In this document: positions 1-12,515 of the stretch, piece after piece
Position numbering within the stretch: position 1 is the first letter of the stretch
How the letters are laid out: the number at the start of each line of letters is the position of its first letter
Source of the DNA: Diplonema papillatum
Taxonomy: Eukaryota > Euglenozoa > Diplonemea > Diplonemida > Diplonemidae
Assembly (NCBI GenBank): GCA_030068145.1
Contig: JAPJBO010000020.1
Span: forward strand, 62,001-126,000
Direction of reading: 5' to 3'
DNA: 64,000 bases
Position numbers and translations under genes: made by a program
The notes under the pieces: generated by a model
What the model was told of the DNA's origin: nothing
Database searches by the model: none
What the model saw: the letters and a program-made list of their open reading frames with translations, nothing else

Positions 1-1265
1 CGACCCCCCCCCCCCAAAAGGGGGGTGCAACGTGCAACGGGGGCAACGTCCCTTAGTGCGCACCCTGGGGGGGGGGGGGGGGGGGGGGGGGGTTGGGAAA
101 AGAAGAAGAGGGGTAAAAACAAAGTAAACACAACGCTTCTTCCGAACGGCCTAAAGTTCGTTTTGGAGGGAATGGCACCTGATGTAGGCGGGGGGGGAAA
201 CGCCAAAGGGAGAAGGAAAGATACTCTGTCTGGAGCCTTCACATACGTAATGGGGTATCTCGTAGACAGCGCGAGAGATGTACAGAAAAAGAAATGAACA
301 AGAACGGCGGCGTCATCGCGGGCAGCAATGAATCCGCATCCCGTGGTTGTCTACAAGTTCCAAGACGCGTTTGTTGTCGGTTTCCGGTGTCCGAGGGGCC
401 CAGTTGAACTAACAACGAGCAACGTGTTGGGATTCAACGAGGCTCTGCGGAAGACCCAACACCGTCTCATCGGGCAAAGAAGACAAGGGCAAAGCTGCCA
501 GACAGTGTGAAGAGGTGCCTTCCAGACTTGCCACATTTGTCTGTTGCGTTTCACTTCTGTTGGATATCTGGCGTGTTGGTCGTCAGGAGTGACACCGCTT
601 TGTCCCTTTCAGGTCTGCAAAGAGGAAGTCGAACCAGATGATTTCCGTATTGGCGGGCTCTGTACGGCCCAAGTATGGCGGTATTCAAAATGGCGAATCC
701 GGTGGTGATAAGAAAACGCCACCGGGATTTTTTGTCCAGCTTGCTGCGTGCACTCGTTCTGTGGAACAAAAGAGAAAATCGTACTACGCAGCACAAGGGG
801 ATCGTGCGTTCTGTAGCTCACAGGGGGGGGGGGGAACAATACTCAAAGGTAAAAATGCGCGGACGAGTGCGGTGCTCAGCTGGGAATTGCGGCTTCTTCT
901 TGCGACCGCCAAGGGACGATGGCTCCTCGACCTTCGGTTAAGATGGTTTCATGAATGAGGCGGAACCTTTTCTTTTCGTTTCTTCTCGTTCATGTTCTTC
1001 TTGGGGGGGGGCGTGGCGCTTTAGAGTAGCGGGAGCCGCGAACGGCTTCGACGAACTCGACAGGCCCCTGCAACGGCCTCGATCAAGAGTGCAAAATTCT
1101 CGCGGACAACTGGTCGTGAGTACTATAGAGCCTTTTTGAGAGGGGGATCTATTCGGCGGAAGGAGTGTTTGCAGGAAGCAGAACGAATATCGCGGAAGCA
1201 CCCGCTGCTCGCAGGCTGCGAGACGCGGGGTGTGTCTCAGCTCTCGGGTTTTATACACAGAAGTA
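1..1265. other. no supported gene; G-rich tracts
   Basis: I see no convincing coding exon here. The segment has several homopolymer G runs (about 68-92, 187-196, 824-832, 1001-1009). Short open frames occur on both strands, but none has recognisable motifs or splice-supported continuity. It lies downstream of the minus-strand membrane-protein gene and may be its 3' flank. Confidence 0.5.
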
Positions 1266-2528
1266 TCAACTTTCCCCGAAAGGCATCCAAACCAAGAGAA
1301 CCTGGGACATCCCTCCGAGTTCAGCTGTGAAACTCGCTTTTCGATCATCGGCTTGTTTATGGTCCTCGGCTTTCTTGATGGTTTCCCTCTTCTTTTTTGG
1401 TCTTCCGCGTTTAGTCGGTGGCATGCTGTATGTTTGAATCGACGTGAGGTGTTGCTGTTCATGCAGTACTTTGAGGATCACACGGCAGGCGGTACTTGCC
1501 TTGCCGTGGCAAGCTGGTCTTAGAGCGTATGTGTTTGTTCTTGCTGCTATGATAGTCTATCTCTTTCTGACGATTGAGACCTAGAAATGCAGCAATAAGT
1601 TTAAAAGAAAAGTGCATACCGCCTTGTCGGGTGTGCCTTGGTCCTTGATTTCGAACATGGCCTCAATGAGCCCCCAGAAGAACTGTACGGTTGAATTTCG
1701 GGTTGTACGCATGCATGAGGTTTGTTCACAAGTCAACATTCGAAGCCACTGGTCTGCCAGCGGGTGGCGTCATTTGCGAATCTTTACTAAATCACGTGGA
1801 AACAGGCTCATGTCTCTCGTCGATTGCCGCTGATCGTGTCCATCCTTCTACGCTTTTGTTCATGCTGTGAGTCGAAGTGCGAGCTCTCCGTTATTTGAAC
1901 TGTTCGAATATAGCTCGAGACACACAGCTAAGCATACCATTGCCAAGAATGCGTAGTAGACGGCAAACAGGGTGAGAATGATTGCCCAGTTGCCAGGCGT
2001 GATCTGCGATTGTGTGTATGTATGTGTGTTTGTGTGCTGGCCAGCTTCCGGGAATATTGCGTAATCCGGGAGCTGCCAATCTCATCCCGAACTACCGGAT
2101 GTCATCCTTATCACACCACCCGATCAACTCAGATTCAGCTCTTACAATCCACACGCCATTTGGTAACGTGTTTTGGTTCGTCTTCTTTAGGTCTCAAAGT
2201 TTCATCTGGCAATAGGTTGGGTTTACACAGCTTGATGATTGAAACTTCGATAGACTCGAGCAAGCTGGATGCTGACTTTACGGACAGACCGGATTCCTTA
2301 GGCCCGCCAGGTCACCCGGTTCAGCAGTCTCGGAATAATGCTATGACATGCTGTGAGAAGGGCACATACGTGGCACATGCATGTGAAGACGCCTTCGCCT
2401 GCACCGTTCGGGTCGCAGCAGAAAAGCTTGGCCTCCTCCCCGGTGGGGCAGATGCCCTTCTTCTTCGTCTCAACCTCCTCGACCTCCTCCTCTTCGTGGT
2501 CGATGGGCTCGGTGGTGGGGTTGGCCAT
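1266..2528 (-). CDS. small multi-exon membrane protein
   Basis: Three exons join cleanly in phase 0: 2528-2370, 2003-1938 and 1682-1620, with donors GTATGT, GTATGC, GTATGC and acceptors ending CAG. The product starts with an acidic segment (MANPTTEPIDHEEEE), has a Cys-rich patch (FCCDPNGAGEG, FTCMCH), then a hydrophobic helix (ITPGNWAIILTLFAVYY) continuing into FFWGLIEAMFEI. A possible fourth exon (1454-1266, also phase 0) would add a basic tail with an AT-hook-like KRGRPKKK and bring the protein to about 158 residues; this last exon is uncertain. The layout (acidic cytosolic N-terminus, one helix preceded by Trp) recalls P-type ATPase beta subunits, but no ectodomain was found, so I give no function. 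Confidence 0.5.
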
Positions 2529-3095
2529 TTTAGCTTGTGTTTGGAAAGAGGGTTGTGTAGAGAGAAAAGAGAGAGAGGTGCGGGGGGTGACTTTCGAGGG
2601 GGGGTCACTGGTGCATGTAAGATTTACGTGCGGGCAAGGGGTTTGGATGCGGATGGCGTCCCACCGGTATCCCTATTGATCATGAGCCTGCCGATGAGCC
2701 GAACATTAACAACAAGCTTCGTCATATGTAGCCAACAACTTCCGGTAAGGCGACTTGCGACGTGGCCAGTATGAGTGCCAGCCATAATCTGATGGGAATC
2801 AGCCATGCGATTTTGAAAGCTCAGTCTATCGATGACTAACGCCGCATGGGACTTGCTACTGCTATGGATCAAACCTCTCATTGCGGCACGCGTGCTACAG
2901 CGGTTCGAGGGAATGCCGAAATGACCTGACAGATCACCCCGCGCTTGTTCCTCTTGTCCGAGACTGGAGGTATGCTAATAGCTCTGTCGAGCCAGCCCCA
3001 CTTTTTTGGGGGTCGGGGGCTAAGCCCGGGGGCACTTTTTTAGCCGACCGTCGTACATGTTATTTGAGTCAATTCCTCGCTCCGGGGTTTTTTCG
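2529..3095. other. intergenic, nothing recognised
   Basis: This is the upstream flank of the small membrane-protein gene. I see no conserved motif or repeat beyond short G runs. Confidence 0.4.
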
Positions 3096-3462
3096 ACCCG
3101 TGAATTGGCACCGGGTATTTTCATACTTCAGGCCTGGAGGTCCGGGTTCGAACCCAGCCGAGGACACTTTTCCGGTCGAAGATGACTTCCGGGGTTTGTT
3201 GGTTTTCGGGGTCTCTTGTGCCCCGAAATTTGCAGAGTTTCTCAATATCTCGTTTTCTTGTTACGTTAGTGGGGAGTCATTTGCATGCAAATGAGTACCA
3301 CGCTATTCAATAACTCGCGGGTTTTGGGTTCCCCAGACTGCCAACCCAGGTAGTTTGAGTCAGTCTACCAGAGCATAGCATCGCCCGAATGTTGCTTCGC
3401 CCGAACTTTGCTTCACCAGAACTTAGCTTCTCTCGAACTTTACTTTTACCCGAACTCGTCTT
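3096..3462 (+). repeat. SINE-like unit with box B and short-repeat tail
   Basis: The sequence GGGTTCGAACCC (about 3142) matches an RNA polymerase III B box, with a box-A-like TGGCACCGGGT about 35 bases upstream. It is followed by a body (GACACTTTTCCGGTCGAAGA, CCGAAATTTGC, GTTTCTCAATATCTCG) and a tail of degenerate CGAACTTTGCTTC units. The same order, with diverged sequence, recurs at 62100-62610, so this is one dispersed family. Retroposition is inferred from the tRNA-like head. Confidence 0.6.
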
Positions 3463-3869
3463 TCCCGGTGCACGTTGATATTGTTCGCCAAACAATCTCA
3501 ACGGAATTTGCGAACAGATCTGCTTCAAAGCAGACATGCCTTCGCACAGAAAGGACCCCCAATAACGGTCAAAGGAAGTTGTAGTATGGCTAAAGAACAA
3601 TTTTGATTGGGGCGCACAGCACCTTCCTTTCGTCTATTCTACTATACTGCGCACATCGGTTTACTATACATATTCTTTACGTCGTGAGGCTAGTGCAAAG
3701 AATACGAATCTGCTACCTCTTGGTGCTTTGTCGCCAGAAGTGTCGAAAAGAAGACAAAGACAAGACTGACAGGCGCGTTTCGCATGCTCGACTTGTTCAC
3801 TGAAGCTGGACCAAATCGGAGCCCGTGAGGGGCGTGCTTTCTTCCAGCAACGTGTTGCAGAGAGCCGTG
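3463..3869. other. intergenic, nothing recognised
   Basis: No coding or repeat signal was found. This is the 3' flank of the four-helix membrane-protein gene. Confidence 0.4.
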
Positions 3870-4361
3870 TCACCCACGGAAACGGTTCCCTGTAAGAAGT
3901 GGAGGAGGTGGCGGACTGTACATGCGATACGTGAGCGCATCGTCTTCGTCGTCGCCTATATTTGTGTAGGTGGAGCAGAAGAGCATCAGCAGCACGACGC
4001 AGAACACGAACTCGATGCAGACCATCGCCACACCCGCGCCAAATGCAGTGCCGCACGCGTCGCGCGTAGACTTGCGCAGGTAAGTCGTTTGAACAATGAC
4101 GAATAAGATGCCCCATAGCCCGCTGATGGCGCTCACCAGCAGCGCACCTTGCCGCGGGAAGTCGTCGGTGTACATAAGCTCGCAGTAGCGCATGCACAAC
4201 TTGCTCATGAAGAATATGAGGAACGCGAGCAGGAAAAGCACGATAGTATTCAACACCATTAGTGTAGTCAGGTCACGAGGGCAACCGTCGTCTTCGTCGC
4301 TCAGAGTCGTCAGCAGCAGTGCCACGAAAGCCAGAAGCGCTGTGATTACCGCGCGAATCAT
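3870..4361 (-). CDS. four-helix membrane protein
   Basis: The reading frame from ATG 4361 gives about 163 residues. Four hydrophobic segments are visible: MIRAVITALLAFVALLL, VLNTIVLFLLAFLIFFM, ALLVSAISGLWGILFVIV and GAGVAMVCIEFVFCVVLLML. The C-terminus is acidic then Pro-rich (GDDEDDALT, SPPPPPLL). This resembles MARVEL/tetraspan-type small membrane proteins in layout only; no family motif was identified. The same frame is open upstream to 4547, but that part overlaps a 5' sequence shared with another gene, so I chose the ATG directly before the first helix. A short out-of-frame ORF (MGNRNQED...) overlaps the start and could be an upstream ORF. Confidence 0.6.
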   Translation of the reverse strand: MIRAVITALLAFVALLLTTLSDEDDGCPRDLTTLMVLNTIVLFLLAFLIFFMSKLCMRYCELMYTDDFPRQGALLVSAISGLWGILFVIVQTTYLRKSTRDACGTAFGAGVAMVCIEFVFCVVLLMLFCSTYTNIGDDEDDALTYRMYSPPPPPLLTGNRFRG

Positions 4362-4501
4362 GCTTTGCCGCTGTGTGCCCCAGCTGCCTGCTGCTGGCCT
4401 GCGGCCTCGTCTTCTTGATTGCGGTTGCCCATTTTCGCCGTGTGCCTTTTGACGTGAAGCTTGGGCGTGTTGCCCTGACGGCGTTGAACCTGTCGATGCG
4501 T

Positions 4502-4556
4502 GTGTGTTCAGTGGAACGTCTGAAGCCAAGTACAGTCCCCTCGTCACCTCACCACT
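4502..4556 (-). promoter_or_regulatory. 5' element shared with the TBCCD1 gene
   Basis: Read on the minus strand this contains CTGTACTT followed by TCAGACGTT and CTGAAC, about 140 bases upstream of the membrane-protein ATG. A close match in the same orientation lies at 46070-46122, about 280 bases upstream of the TBCCD1 ATG. Shared position and strand suggest a 5' UTR, promoter or trans-splice-site element; a dispersed repeat is the alternative. Confidence 0.4.
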
Positions 4557-4731
4557 CGGTTCTGCTCATCACCCTCTCCTCCAAACTCGAGAGTCCCGCA
4601 ATAAGGCCGACTTCTTACGACACAAGTAGCTATAAACAGCATCCCGCGCGAAGAGGAACACATGTGCTGTCATGTAATATTCCGCCCGATGGGCGGAAGA
4701 AGGAGGGGAAGTGGCCCCAGTTGCATTTCTC

Positions 4732-5256
<525 letters not shown>

Positions 5257-5298
5257 GCGCGGGGGTGGTTCATCCTGAGTTGATGGTTGATCTTTGGT

Positions 5299-5404
5299 GT
5301 AATGCCCTTATATCCCACTCAAAACAAATTTGTGCCCTTATATCCCACTTCAAACAAATTTTGTGCCCTTATATCCCAAACTGGGATATAAGGGCACAAA
5401 TTTG
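5299..5404. repeat. inverted array of a 30-bp repeat (palindrome)
   Basis: Tandem units of GTGCCCTTATATCCC plus CAAACAAATTT reverse orientation at about 5383, giving a head-to-head hairpin. The same unit and the same type of inversion recur at 7046-7215. Confidence 0.85.
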
Positions 5405-5446
5405 TTTTGACAAATTTGAATCGAGGAAAATGCTGGAAAACTTGCC

Positions 5447-5530
5447 GAGGAGGGGCTTGAACCCCCGACCACTCACCATGAAACCCAAGGGTGGTTGGCT
5501 CGACCATCCGGATACCTACGGCGAAAAAAA
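5447..5530 (-). repeat. tRNA-like SINE head on the minus strand
   Basis: On the minus strand there is a box-A-like TGGTCGAGCC and a box-B GGGGGTTCAAGCCCC followed by CCTCGGC. The acceptor stem pairs only in part (GCCG with CGGC), so it is not a canonical tRNA. It is followed downstream by the palindromic 30-bp array, as a SINE body with tail would be. Confidence 0.5.
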
Positions 5531-6544
5531 AAACTTTTCGTCCAGCCGGGTCCCGACGCTGGACTCCTGTTGCTGTTGCTATTGCCACGTGCATGCGTGC
5601 ACACTGCAGCACAGCCCCTGTCACAGCAGCGAACGAAGGAGGAGAGCGGGCGCGTGCGCTTTGACTCAAAGTTTGAGTGCTCAGACAGACAGGAACAACA
5701 GCGAAAGGTGGCGTTTGAGTGCACTGCCATGCTCCTGACATTGGCAGTGACATGGAGACATCACGTGTCGCGAGTTGACGCCCATGCCTGGGCCCTGGCA
5801 CGGCGAGCCAAACCCGAAATCGAACCCGAACCCAGAAGTTCGGGTGAGGAGTGATGGTGGCAGAACCGAACCCGAAACCGAACCTCAACCCGAAACTGAA
5901 CCAGTGCCCGATAGCCTCGGATAGGAAACCAAACTCGGAACTGAACCCAGATTACAAGACAGATGGCCAGAACCGCGGAGGACGGTGGGCTAACAACCCA
6001 AGGTGGCGACACAGTCGGACACTGTTGCCGACAGACGGAATCTGCAGCTCGCGCAAGAATGGCTGATTCCTTCCTGAAGTCATCAACTGTCGTTGTGCCC
6101 ACGCCTGCACCGCAACTGGTTGCACACACACCGGTTGCACGACGGTGGACACAGCTTCCTTCACTGCAGTAATCTTCGCTTACGGATCATGAGTCTGATG
6201 AGATCAGTTGTCTCGCCTGACTCTCGGCTGTAGCATCTGGCCAGCTACTACAGTTCTGTCACCGCGATTAGCCCCGAACGTCAGCGTGGCACGCCGTGAC
6301 ACGCCGCACGGTCAGACGGTGCAGCCAGGCACCTGGCTCTGATGCGGTTCTCTTGAGTACTTGCTTGAGCCTCCCAAGTTGAGGCACCCGATCGGGGATC
6401 GAGTGTGGCCGCGGTGGCCAGCTTGAAGTTGTGAAACGGTGCAACCAGTCGCTCTGAGGCACCCAGAACGTCTTGAGACGTCTCGGGTGGGGCATTGAAG
6501 CCAGCTTTATGCCTACGGACAAGGAAACACCAAAAACGGATGGA
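5531..6544. other. intergenic, nothing recognised
   Basis: It holds a degenerate 12-bp microrepeat of the CCCGAAACCGAA type (5812-5950). I found no gene-like exon. Confidence 0.4.
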
Positions 6545-6965
6545 AGGGGGTGGACTGGGTCAAAAAATTTGGTCAAATTTTAGGGGTCCAAATTTTTGGG
6601 GTCGAAAATTTTGGTCGAGATTTTTGGTCCAAATCTTTGGTCGAAATTTTTGGGGTCCAACTTTTGGGGTCGAAATTTTGGGTCCGAAATTTTTGGTCGA
6701 AATTTTGGGTCCGAAATTTTTGGTCGAAATTTTTGGGTCCAATTTTTGGGGTCTAAATTTTGGGTCCAAAATTTTTGGTCGAAATTTTTGGTCGAAACTT
6801 TGGGTCCAAATTTTTGGTCGAGATTTTTGGTCCAAATTTTTGGTCCAATTTTTTGGCATCGAAATTTTTGGGTCCAGATTTTTGGTCATAATCTAGTTGG
6901 CAAAATTTTGTGGGCAAAAATGTTGGGGCAAATTTTGGTCGAAAATTTTGCCCTGGAATTTTTGG
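6545..6965. repeat. AT-rich degenerate satellite
   Basis: Repeated GGTCGAAATTTTTGG / GGTCCAAATTTTTGG units of about 15-19 bp run across the interval with variable spacing. The GGTCCAA-TTTTG core resembles the 50-bp satellite at 26.9-40.5 kb, which may mean shared origin. Open frames across it are repeat artefacts. Confidence 0.8.
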
Positions 6966-7045
6966 ACGTTGTGGCCGAGTCAAAGCACACATGCCACCGG
7001 CACCATGGGTGGCCGGTTCGGTTCCCTCAAAAGACTTTTTACACG

Positions 7046-7215
7046 ACCAAACAAATTTTGTGCCCTTATATCCCACTTCAAACAAATTTTGTGCCCTTAT
7101 ATCCCAGATTGGGATATAAGGGCACAAAATTTGTTTGAAGTGGGATATAAGGGCACAAAATTTGTTTGAAGTGGGATATAAGGGCACAAATTTGTTTGGG
7201 GTGGGATATAAGGGA
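7046..7215. repeat. second inverted array of the 30-bp repeat
   Basis: Two forward units (GTGCCCTTATATCCC) switch to about four reverse units (GGGATATAAGGGCAC) at about 7106, repeating the palindromic architecture at 5299-5404. The flank at 6975-7045 contains a tRNA-like GCCGAGTCAAAG and GGTTCGGTTCCC, suggesting the array is again a SINE tail. Confidence 0.85.
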
Positions 7216-8092
7216 AATTTACCTTGATCTTTCTCTGGCAGACAACCGGTTGCCATGATTTCTTTCGCAGCGACACACGGGGCTCGGTTTCTCGAGGATG
7301 CGGACTGATGTCCCGCGATAGTCAATGGGAATTGCAGAGAAGCATGGTCGTCGAACGCAGTAGCGGCTGGGTTTGCCCATGCCCATCAGCAGTTGACGGT
7401 CGCTTGCTACCGGCAAGACGACATCAAGTCCAAATCGGTCAACAACCCTACTGGAACCTCCAGAAAACTACTCGCACACTTTCCATCGCTCGTCCGCCTC
7501 TACTCCTTGGCGGCGCCCCGAAGAACACTGCGCTGCATGCCGAGTGAAGAGTGAGAAACTATATACGTGTGATGAGCAAGTGGCAAAGGGGTCTGTCTTT
7601 GATGAGCTGTTACCCTGGAAAAGATCGTTGCGCTGGCGCAACGCAACAACCAGGACACGCTATGCGAGAGGAAGAGGCTAGTTGACCCAGCGCGGCACAC
7701 TGGGCGGAGGACTGGCCTGTCAATGAATCCCCACTGAGGCCTGCAAGAGCCCGCGAGGTCAGAGGCGTTTCGAGCTTACGGTGAGCACCTGGCAGCAGGA
7801 CACTTTCCAGAAATTGCGTGCAGGAGATTCCACGATTGATATCTGAAGCCGGCGTTGATTTCGGCTGGTCTTGACAAGCCTAAATGAGTTGCAACGGGTC
7901 CAGCTCGTTAAAACTTATGAGTCATTGATTGGAAGATCGGTGCTCAGCTGCGCGGCACCGGCCTTGTCTCGGACGATATCTGTTGTTACTTTGGCATTTT
8001 CGATCGTCTCCGGATTTACGCACAAGTGCTGCCTCGACCAGTCAGTGACACCCCCACTGATGCAACACGCTGCGGGACAGGGTGCTTGCGAA
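7216..8092. other. intergenic, nothing recognised
   Basis: This is the 3' flank of the PRMT-like gene. No coding exon or repeat was identified. Confidence 0.4.
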
Positions 8093-10273
8093 CTATTCAG
8101 CCAGCACCTGGCAGTGAATCGTCGAAAAGTCGTGGGCGTACGTCGACAGCAACGTGAATGTATCGCCTGAATTGACCTTGAGATCAACAGGAAGCGGCGA
8201 GCCAGCGGAAAGGGCCTCGGTGAGCTGGTAGCACCAGCCATACGATTGAGCGCGAGGTGCCCCCCCTTCACCTGGGTAAGTGCTGAATGATCTCTCCATG
8301 GCTTCGTCGCCCGCAACCCAATAGAATAGCAGTGCGGTCGCCGTGCCGGAGTGTGTGATTTTGACTGGAAGCTCGGATTCGATCTTCGCCGCATCGGCCT
8401 TGTCTTTCAGAAAGTCTACTCTGGTGATTTCAATCTTCTCTGAGAGTTCTTTAAATGCAGTTGTGCCGAGATCCACGGCGCACATCCTACTCTGCTTCAA
8501 GAAGCACGTATCCTTGGCGGTCCTCCAGCTCTGAAGGTTGACGTTGAACTTCTGCTCGACTGCTGTCGAAACATCAGAAACTTGTGTCAACTCTGGGCAC
8601 TCGATCAGCACCGCGTACTGGATACCCACGCGCGGGAACACATCAAGCACGCGACCCTCGAATGAATTCTTCGCTTGCTGCAGTTCCTGTTGCATGGTGT
8701 TTTCGATGGTTCGATGCACTTTACGTGAGAACCTCCTTTTTTCGGTGAAGAAAAGCAAAGAACAATCTGGAGCTGATCAATGATGGTGAAGACGAAAGTA
8801 AAAGAATCGTGTTCGCCATGTTTGTAGGGATTCATAGGAACAAGCAAATAACTCTAACGAGAACGATCCAATGTTGGACACGACGGGCGTTCAAATTATT
8901 TTTCCGATGATGATAGCTCGTTCAGGAACACGAGTGGGCGTAATGGAAAAAGCAAGGAGAGCTCGGTAATACCACCTTGGGCTCTACTTCCTCTGACGTT
9001 TACTGGAAGTTGGTGTGCTGTCGCGCTTGCACTTCTGCTTTGCCTCCCGCTTTTCTTGTTCCTGTAGTTTTGCAAAAGCCTTCGTCGTCGCCGTTCTCTT
9101 TTTCTCAAGACGGACAGCATGAATCAGACAGATCACGTTTACACTGAGACCGAGTCTGAGCCCTTTTCACACTTCGGCGACTTGGAGGTTCACATCTGAA
9201 ATGGCTTACAGACCGTACTAACTGCACCTTCGGGCCGGTGGGCCCATCATGACTGATTTAGAGCACCTTTGTGTTCAACCGAGGTATGGAATCTAGTCGA
9301 AAATACGTTCTTTGGACTAGAACCGCGCCTCTAGTGCGATGGGAAAGGTTGCGTAATTGGCCGACTCATATCACTATCCTGCCAAGAAATGCAAAAGGAT
9401 GCGTATTCCGTATGAATTGCGGTCAATCTCTTCGAAAGTTGGCCTGGCTTGGCCTGCTCGATGTCAGAAAGAGAGGGTTCGATCTTGGCGTTTTATTGCA
9501 GGAAACAATTCACGCGCTTCTCACCACGAAGCCGTGATACTTCAGCTTGATTCAGATGTCATACCTGGAACGCATTTGAGCCGAGCATGAGAGTGCCCAT
9601 CGCCTCGTGGAGTAGAAGGACTTTCTTGTCGGTGTCAAAAGCTTTCAACATCATGTTTGCATCCTCCGACGATTCAACACAGACTTGGCTCCCTGCCTCT
9701 GTGCTCAGTACATCATTGTCTCTGAGCAAGTCATTCGACAAGGCAATGCGTCGTTCGTCTCCACCATCGAAGCCGACAACTTTCTTCGCGCCGCAGCACT
9801 TTGCTGCGAGGAGCGTCGTCATGGCGGCGCCCTTCCCGACAACCGCTGTGGGCACTGCACCTCCGTTGTCTGCGTAGTGCTTGCTTACAACTTTGACGAA
9901 TGTCTCGTGCTTTCCAGTGTCGTTCATTGAAGCGTACATGCACGAGTTTATGTCGGAAACCTCAGCAGGCGACAGTTCTTGCAAACGACGAGGCGGGTCT
10001 ACTCCCTCAGGTAACTCGGCGCCATCAATCTGAGCATCTTCGCCATCGACTGTTGACTCGCTATCGTCTTCATCATCGCAACCAAGCACTTTGGCGCCTG
10101 TAGGTGTCGTCGAAGGTGAGCCTAGTGGCACCGAAAGCGCAAAGCAAGTATCGAGAATTGTAACTACCTTTGCTCGATATCGAACGTGTCGTGAAAGATA
10201 GCATGCTCTGCCTGCTTTTCTTCCGAGGGCGGGACAACAATCCCGGAATTACAGTCAACTTTTGTCTAGACAT
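8093..10273 (-). CDS. PRMT7/9-like protein, catalytically degenerate
   Basis: Three exons fit in phase: 10273-10168 (tentative), 10121-9565 and 8686-8093, for 418 residues. Exon 2 has the Rossmann part (AVVGKGAAMTTLLAAKCCGAKKVVGFD) and a PRMT double-E-like loop, LLHEAMGTLMLGSN. Exon 3 carries the beta-barrel side (PRVGIQYAVLIECPEL, then SGTATALLFYWVAGDEAMER and PLPVDLKVNSGDTFTL), matching the C-terminal layout of PRMT7/PRMT9. The glycine-rich SAM loop is altered (VVGKGAAM instead of D-x-G-x-G-x-G) and the second loop glutamate is serine, so methyl transfer is doubtful. It may act as a regulatory pseudoenzyme. Intron 2 is 878 bp (donor GTATGA). The first exon depends on a GTAGTT donor and CTAG acceptor in phase 1. 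Confidence 0.65.
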
Positions 10274-10492
10274 CCGAGAAGACGTGCCAGGAGTACGTCG
10301 ACCAGACCACGCACTCGTCCACTAACCGCTCTGGGGGGGGGACGCGATCTTCAACACGGGGTGTATTATTTATTGTGCCTGGATATTCAACAATTGCCTG
10401 TATAGGCGGACATAGATGGTGCATCCAGTAGTAGTTGAACTAAGCTTTTCTGGGAGGTTCAAACAGACTTTTCGTCACAACGAGAAGAAGAA

Positions 10493-12056
10493 CTAGAACC
10501 GCGCACCTTTGTCGAGGTTCCTCCATGAAACGGAGCCGTCTGGCTTGGTGGTGGCTCGCCAGAGGTCGCCAAGCGTCTGCTGGCCTGCAGCCACCTCAAT
10601 GACGCCTCCAAAGACGAAGAAGTCGCCGGCGTGGGACCCGACGGCCGCAGACATGCGGGGCACTGGGCACGCTGCGCTTTCGTCGGCAACGGCGGCGGTG
10701 CGGAAGGCCTGGCTGCCGGCCTCGAGCATCCACAGATCGTTGTGCAGCTTTACTTGTTTTTTCTTCTTCTTCTTCGCGTCGCCTGCGTCGCGGAACTCTT
10801 CGAGTCCGCCGAAGAAGGTCGGCATGTCTTCGCCTTTGGCCGACTTGACGACTGTCATCGAGAGGCCCATTCGCGGGTTTAGACCGTTCGACGTGAACGC
10901 AACAGATCGCCATGTGGGGTTGTCGGTTTGAAGGGGAAGGATCCACATGTCTTGCAGGGCTTTTTCCGCCGCGTTTACCCCACCGTAAACGCAAGCCATA
11001 TTGTTCGTCGCTGCAAGGCAGCAGCCGGATCGGGGAGATGGCTTGTCTCCATTTGCCTTGACTTGCTTCGACTGGAGTGTTTCGCCGTCGACTGTAAAGT
11101 GGAAGAGGTCGTTGAACTTGCGGGCCTTCCCGCGGCCAGTGTCGTAGTACCCGCCGAAAATCACGAAGCTCTTGTCGTCAACAGCAGCCATGCGGTGCCC
11201 GCTGCGTGCCGAAGGGGCCGCCACTGTGACCATTTCGTTCCACCGCAGGTGTTCGAGGTCCAGCCGCCACAGGTCACCCAAGTGGCTGATGTCGATGCCT
11301 GTAAGTGTGGTGGTTCCAGTTGGTTCCTTCCTGGTTAATGACTGCGGGTACGGGTGCAGCAGCTATGAACGAGCGAACGTTTGTCTTTGGTCGCTCGTTC
11401 AATTTAGTGGTGTCTAAATCTGACACCTGCGAACTGGCGAACAACCTCGTGCAAGCTCTGTTCGGTGGACACGACACGGATGCCCGATTACTAATGCGAA
11501 ACCTCGGATGCACACCAAAAAGACGGGGCAACCTTTTTGGAGGTGTGGACCCGCGGGGCTCCAACAAGGAGGAATTGACACATATTTTCATTTGCACGCC
11601 CTCATCTCAACGTGGGATAAGGTTCAGATCGAAGGGGGCGCAATCGCTCTATGTGTTCGATTGGAGCATACCGTCTTTGGAGGTATACTCTCCTCCGTGG
11701 ATGAAGAGAGCGCTCGCTGTGGCAACCCCTTGGTGCCCGTTTCGAGCCCGCGGCTTGGCTTTTCCGGCGGGTGCGACAGCAAACCACTTCGCTGCCCCAG
11801 GCTGCGGCTTCGCGGCGGTGTCGTAGTACATAAGCTCGTCGAAGGTGGTGGTCGTGTCGCCGGAGAAGCACTCGCCTCCGTGGATCCAGAACCGGCCGTC
11901 GCTGGACAGCATCGCCGCCGCGTTGGCCCGCGGCGAAATCGTGCCCTTCACCGCTTCCACCGACGCCTTGTGTTTCTTGTCCGCCTGCGCAACGTACGCC
12001 TGCAGCAGCTCGTCATCACCGGCGGAGGCCTGCTCCTTCTTCGACTTTTTCCCCAT
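10493..12056 (-). CDS. KLHDC4: kelch-repeat protein, KLHDC4-like
   Basis: Two exons, 12056-11672 and 11298-10493, join in phase 1 and give exactly 396 residues. The N-terminus (MGKKSKKE, then a Lys/Ala helix) matches the KLHDC4 family start. Kelch blades follow with paired Gly and aromatic signatures: FWIHGGECFSG, FIHGGEYTSKDG, DLWRLDLEHLRW, RSGHRM, FVIFGGYYD, NDLFHF, PRSGCCL, CVYGGVN and FFVFGGV. The family forms a six-bladed propeller; its role is poorly known. Intron donor is GTATGC, acceptor TTACAG. A poly-Lys insertion (KKKKKK) lies in one loop. A 57-bp sequence at 12246-12312, upstream of the ATG, is shared with the 5' side of the gene at 37.6-38.0 kb. Confidence 0.85.
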
Positions 12057-12245
12057 TTTGCCTCCCCTGCCTGGGTCCCTGTAACCGCTACGCAAAATAG
12101 TGCACGCACACAAACTCACACACACACACTCACACACGTGGACGCACTCGCCAAGAGGGGTGCCACATTAAAATAGGTCGCAATACACACCGCTCTCTGC
12201 AATTGGGGGGAAAAAGTCCGCACGGAAGTTGGTGCATTGGACGGT

Positions 12246-12312
12246 GTGTTTTTTGTGTTTCCGACGATCCCGAATGGACGTACAGATTGGTGTCTTTCGA
12301 CCTTTTGTATGC
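12246..12312 (-). promoter_or_regulatory. 5' element shared with the ORF at 37.6-38.0 kb
   Basis: On the minus strand, AAAGGTCGAAAGACACC through GGATCGTCGGAAACACAAAA is nearly identical to 38022-38080. Each copy lies upstream of a minus-strand start codon (about 190 and 65 bases away). It could be a promoter or UTR element, or a short repeat captured by the element at 36.6-40.3 kb. Confidence 0.4.
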
Positions 12313-12515
12313 TTGTGGAGTTCAGCTTAGTACGTGCTTGTGGTGATCGGTGGGGTTTTTTTTTTTTATTTATTTTGTTAACCAGGGCATTAGCTTGGTC
12401 TCCGGCCCATTTTCCAAATTTGGACCGATAACGGCTTTTTTGCGTTTTCACTGTTTTTCTGCAATTTTTGCACTGAGTTGGCTCGCCTGCCGGTGTCTCT
12501 GCCTCCTCTCCGGCC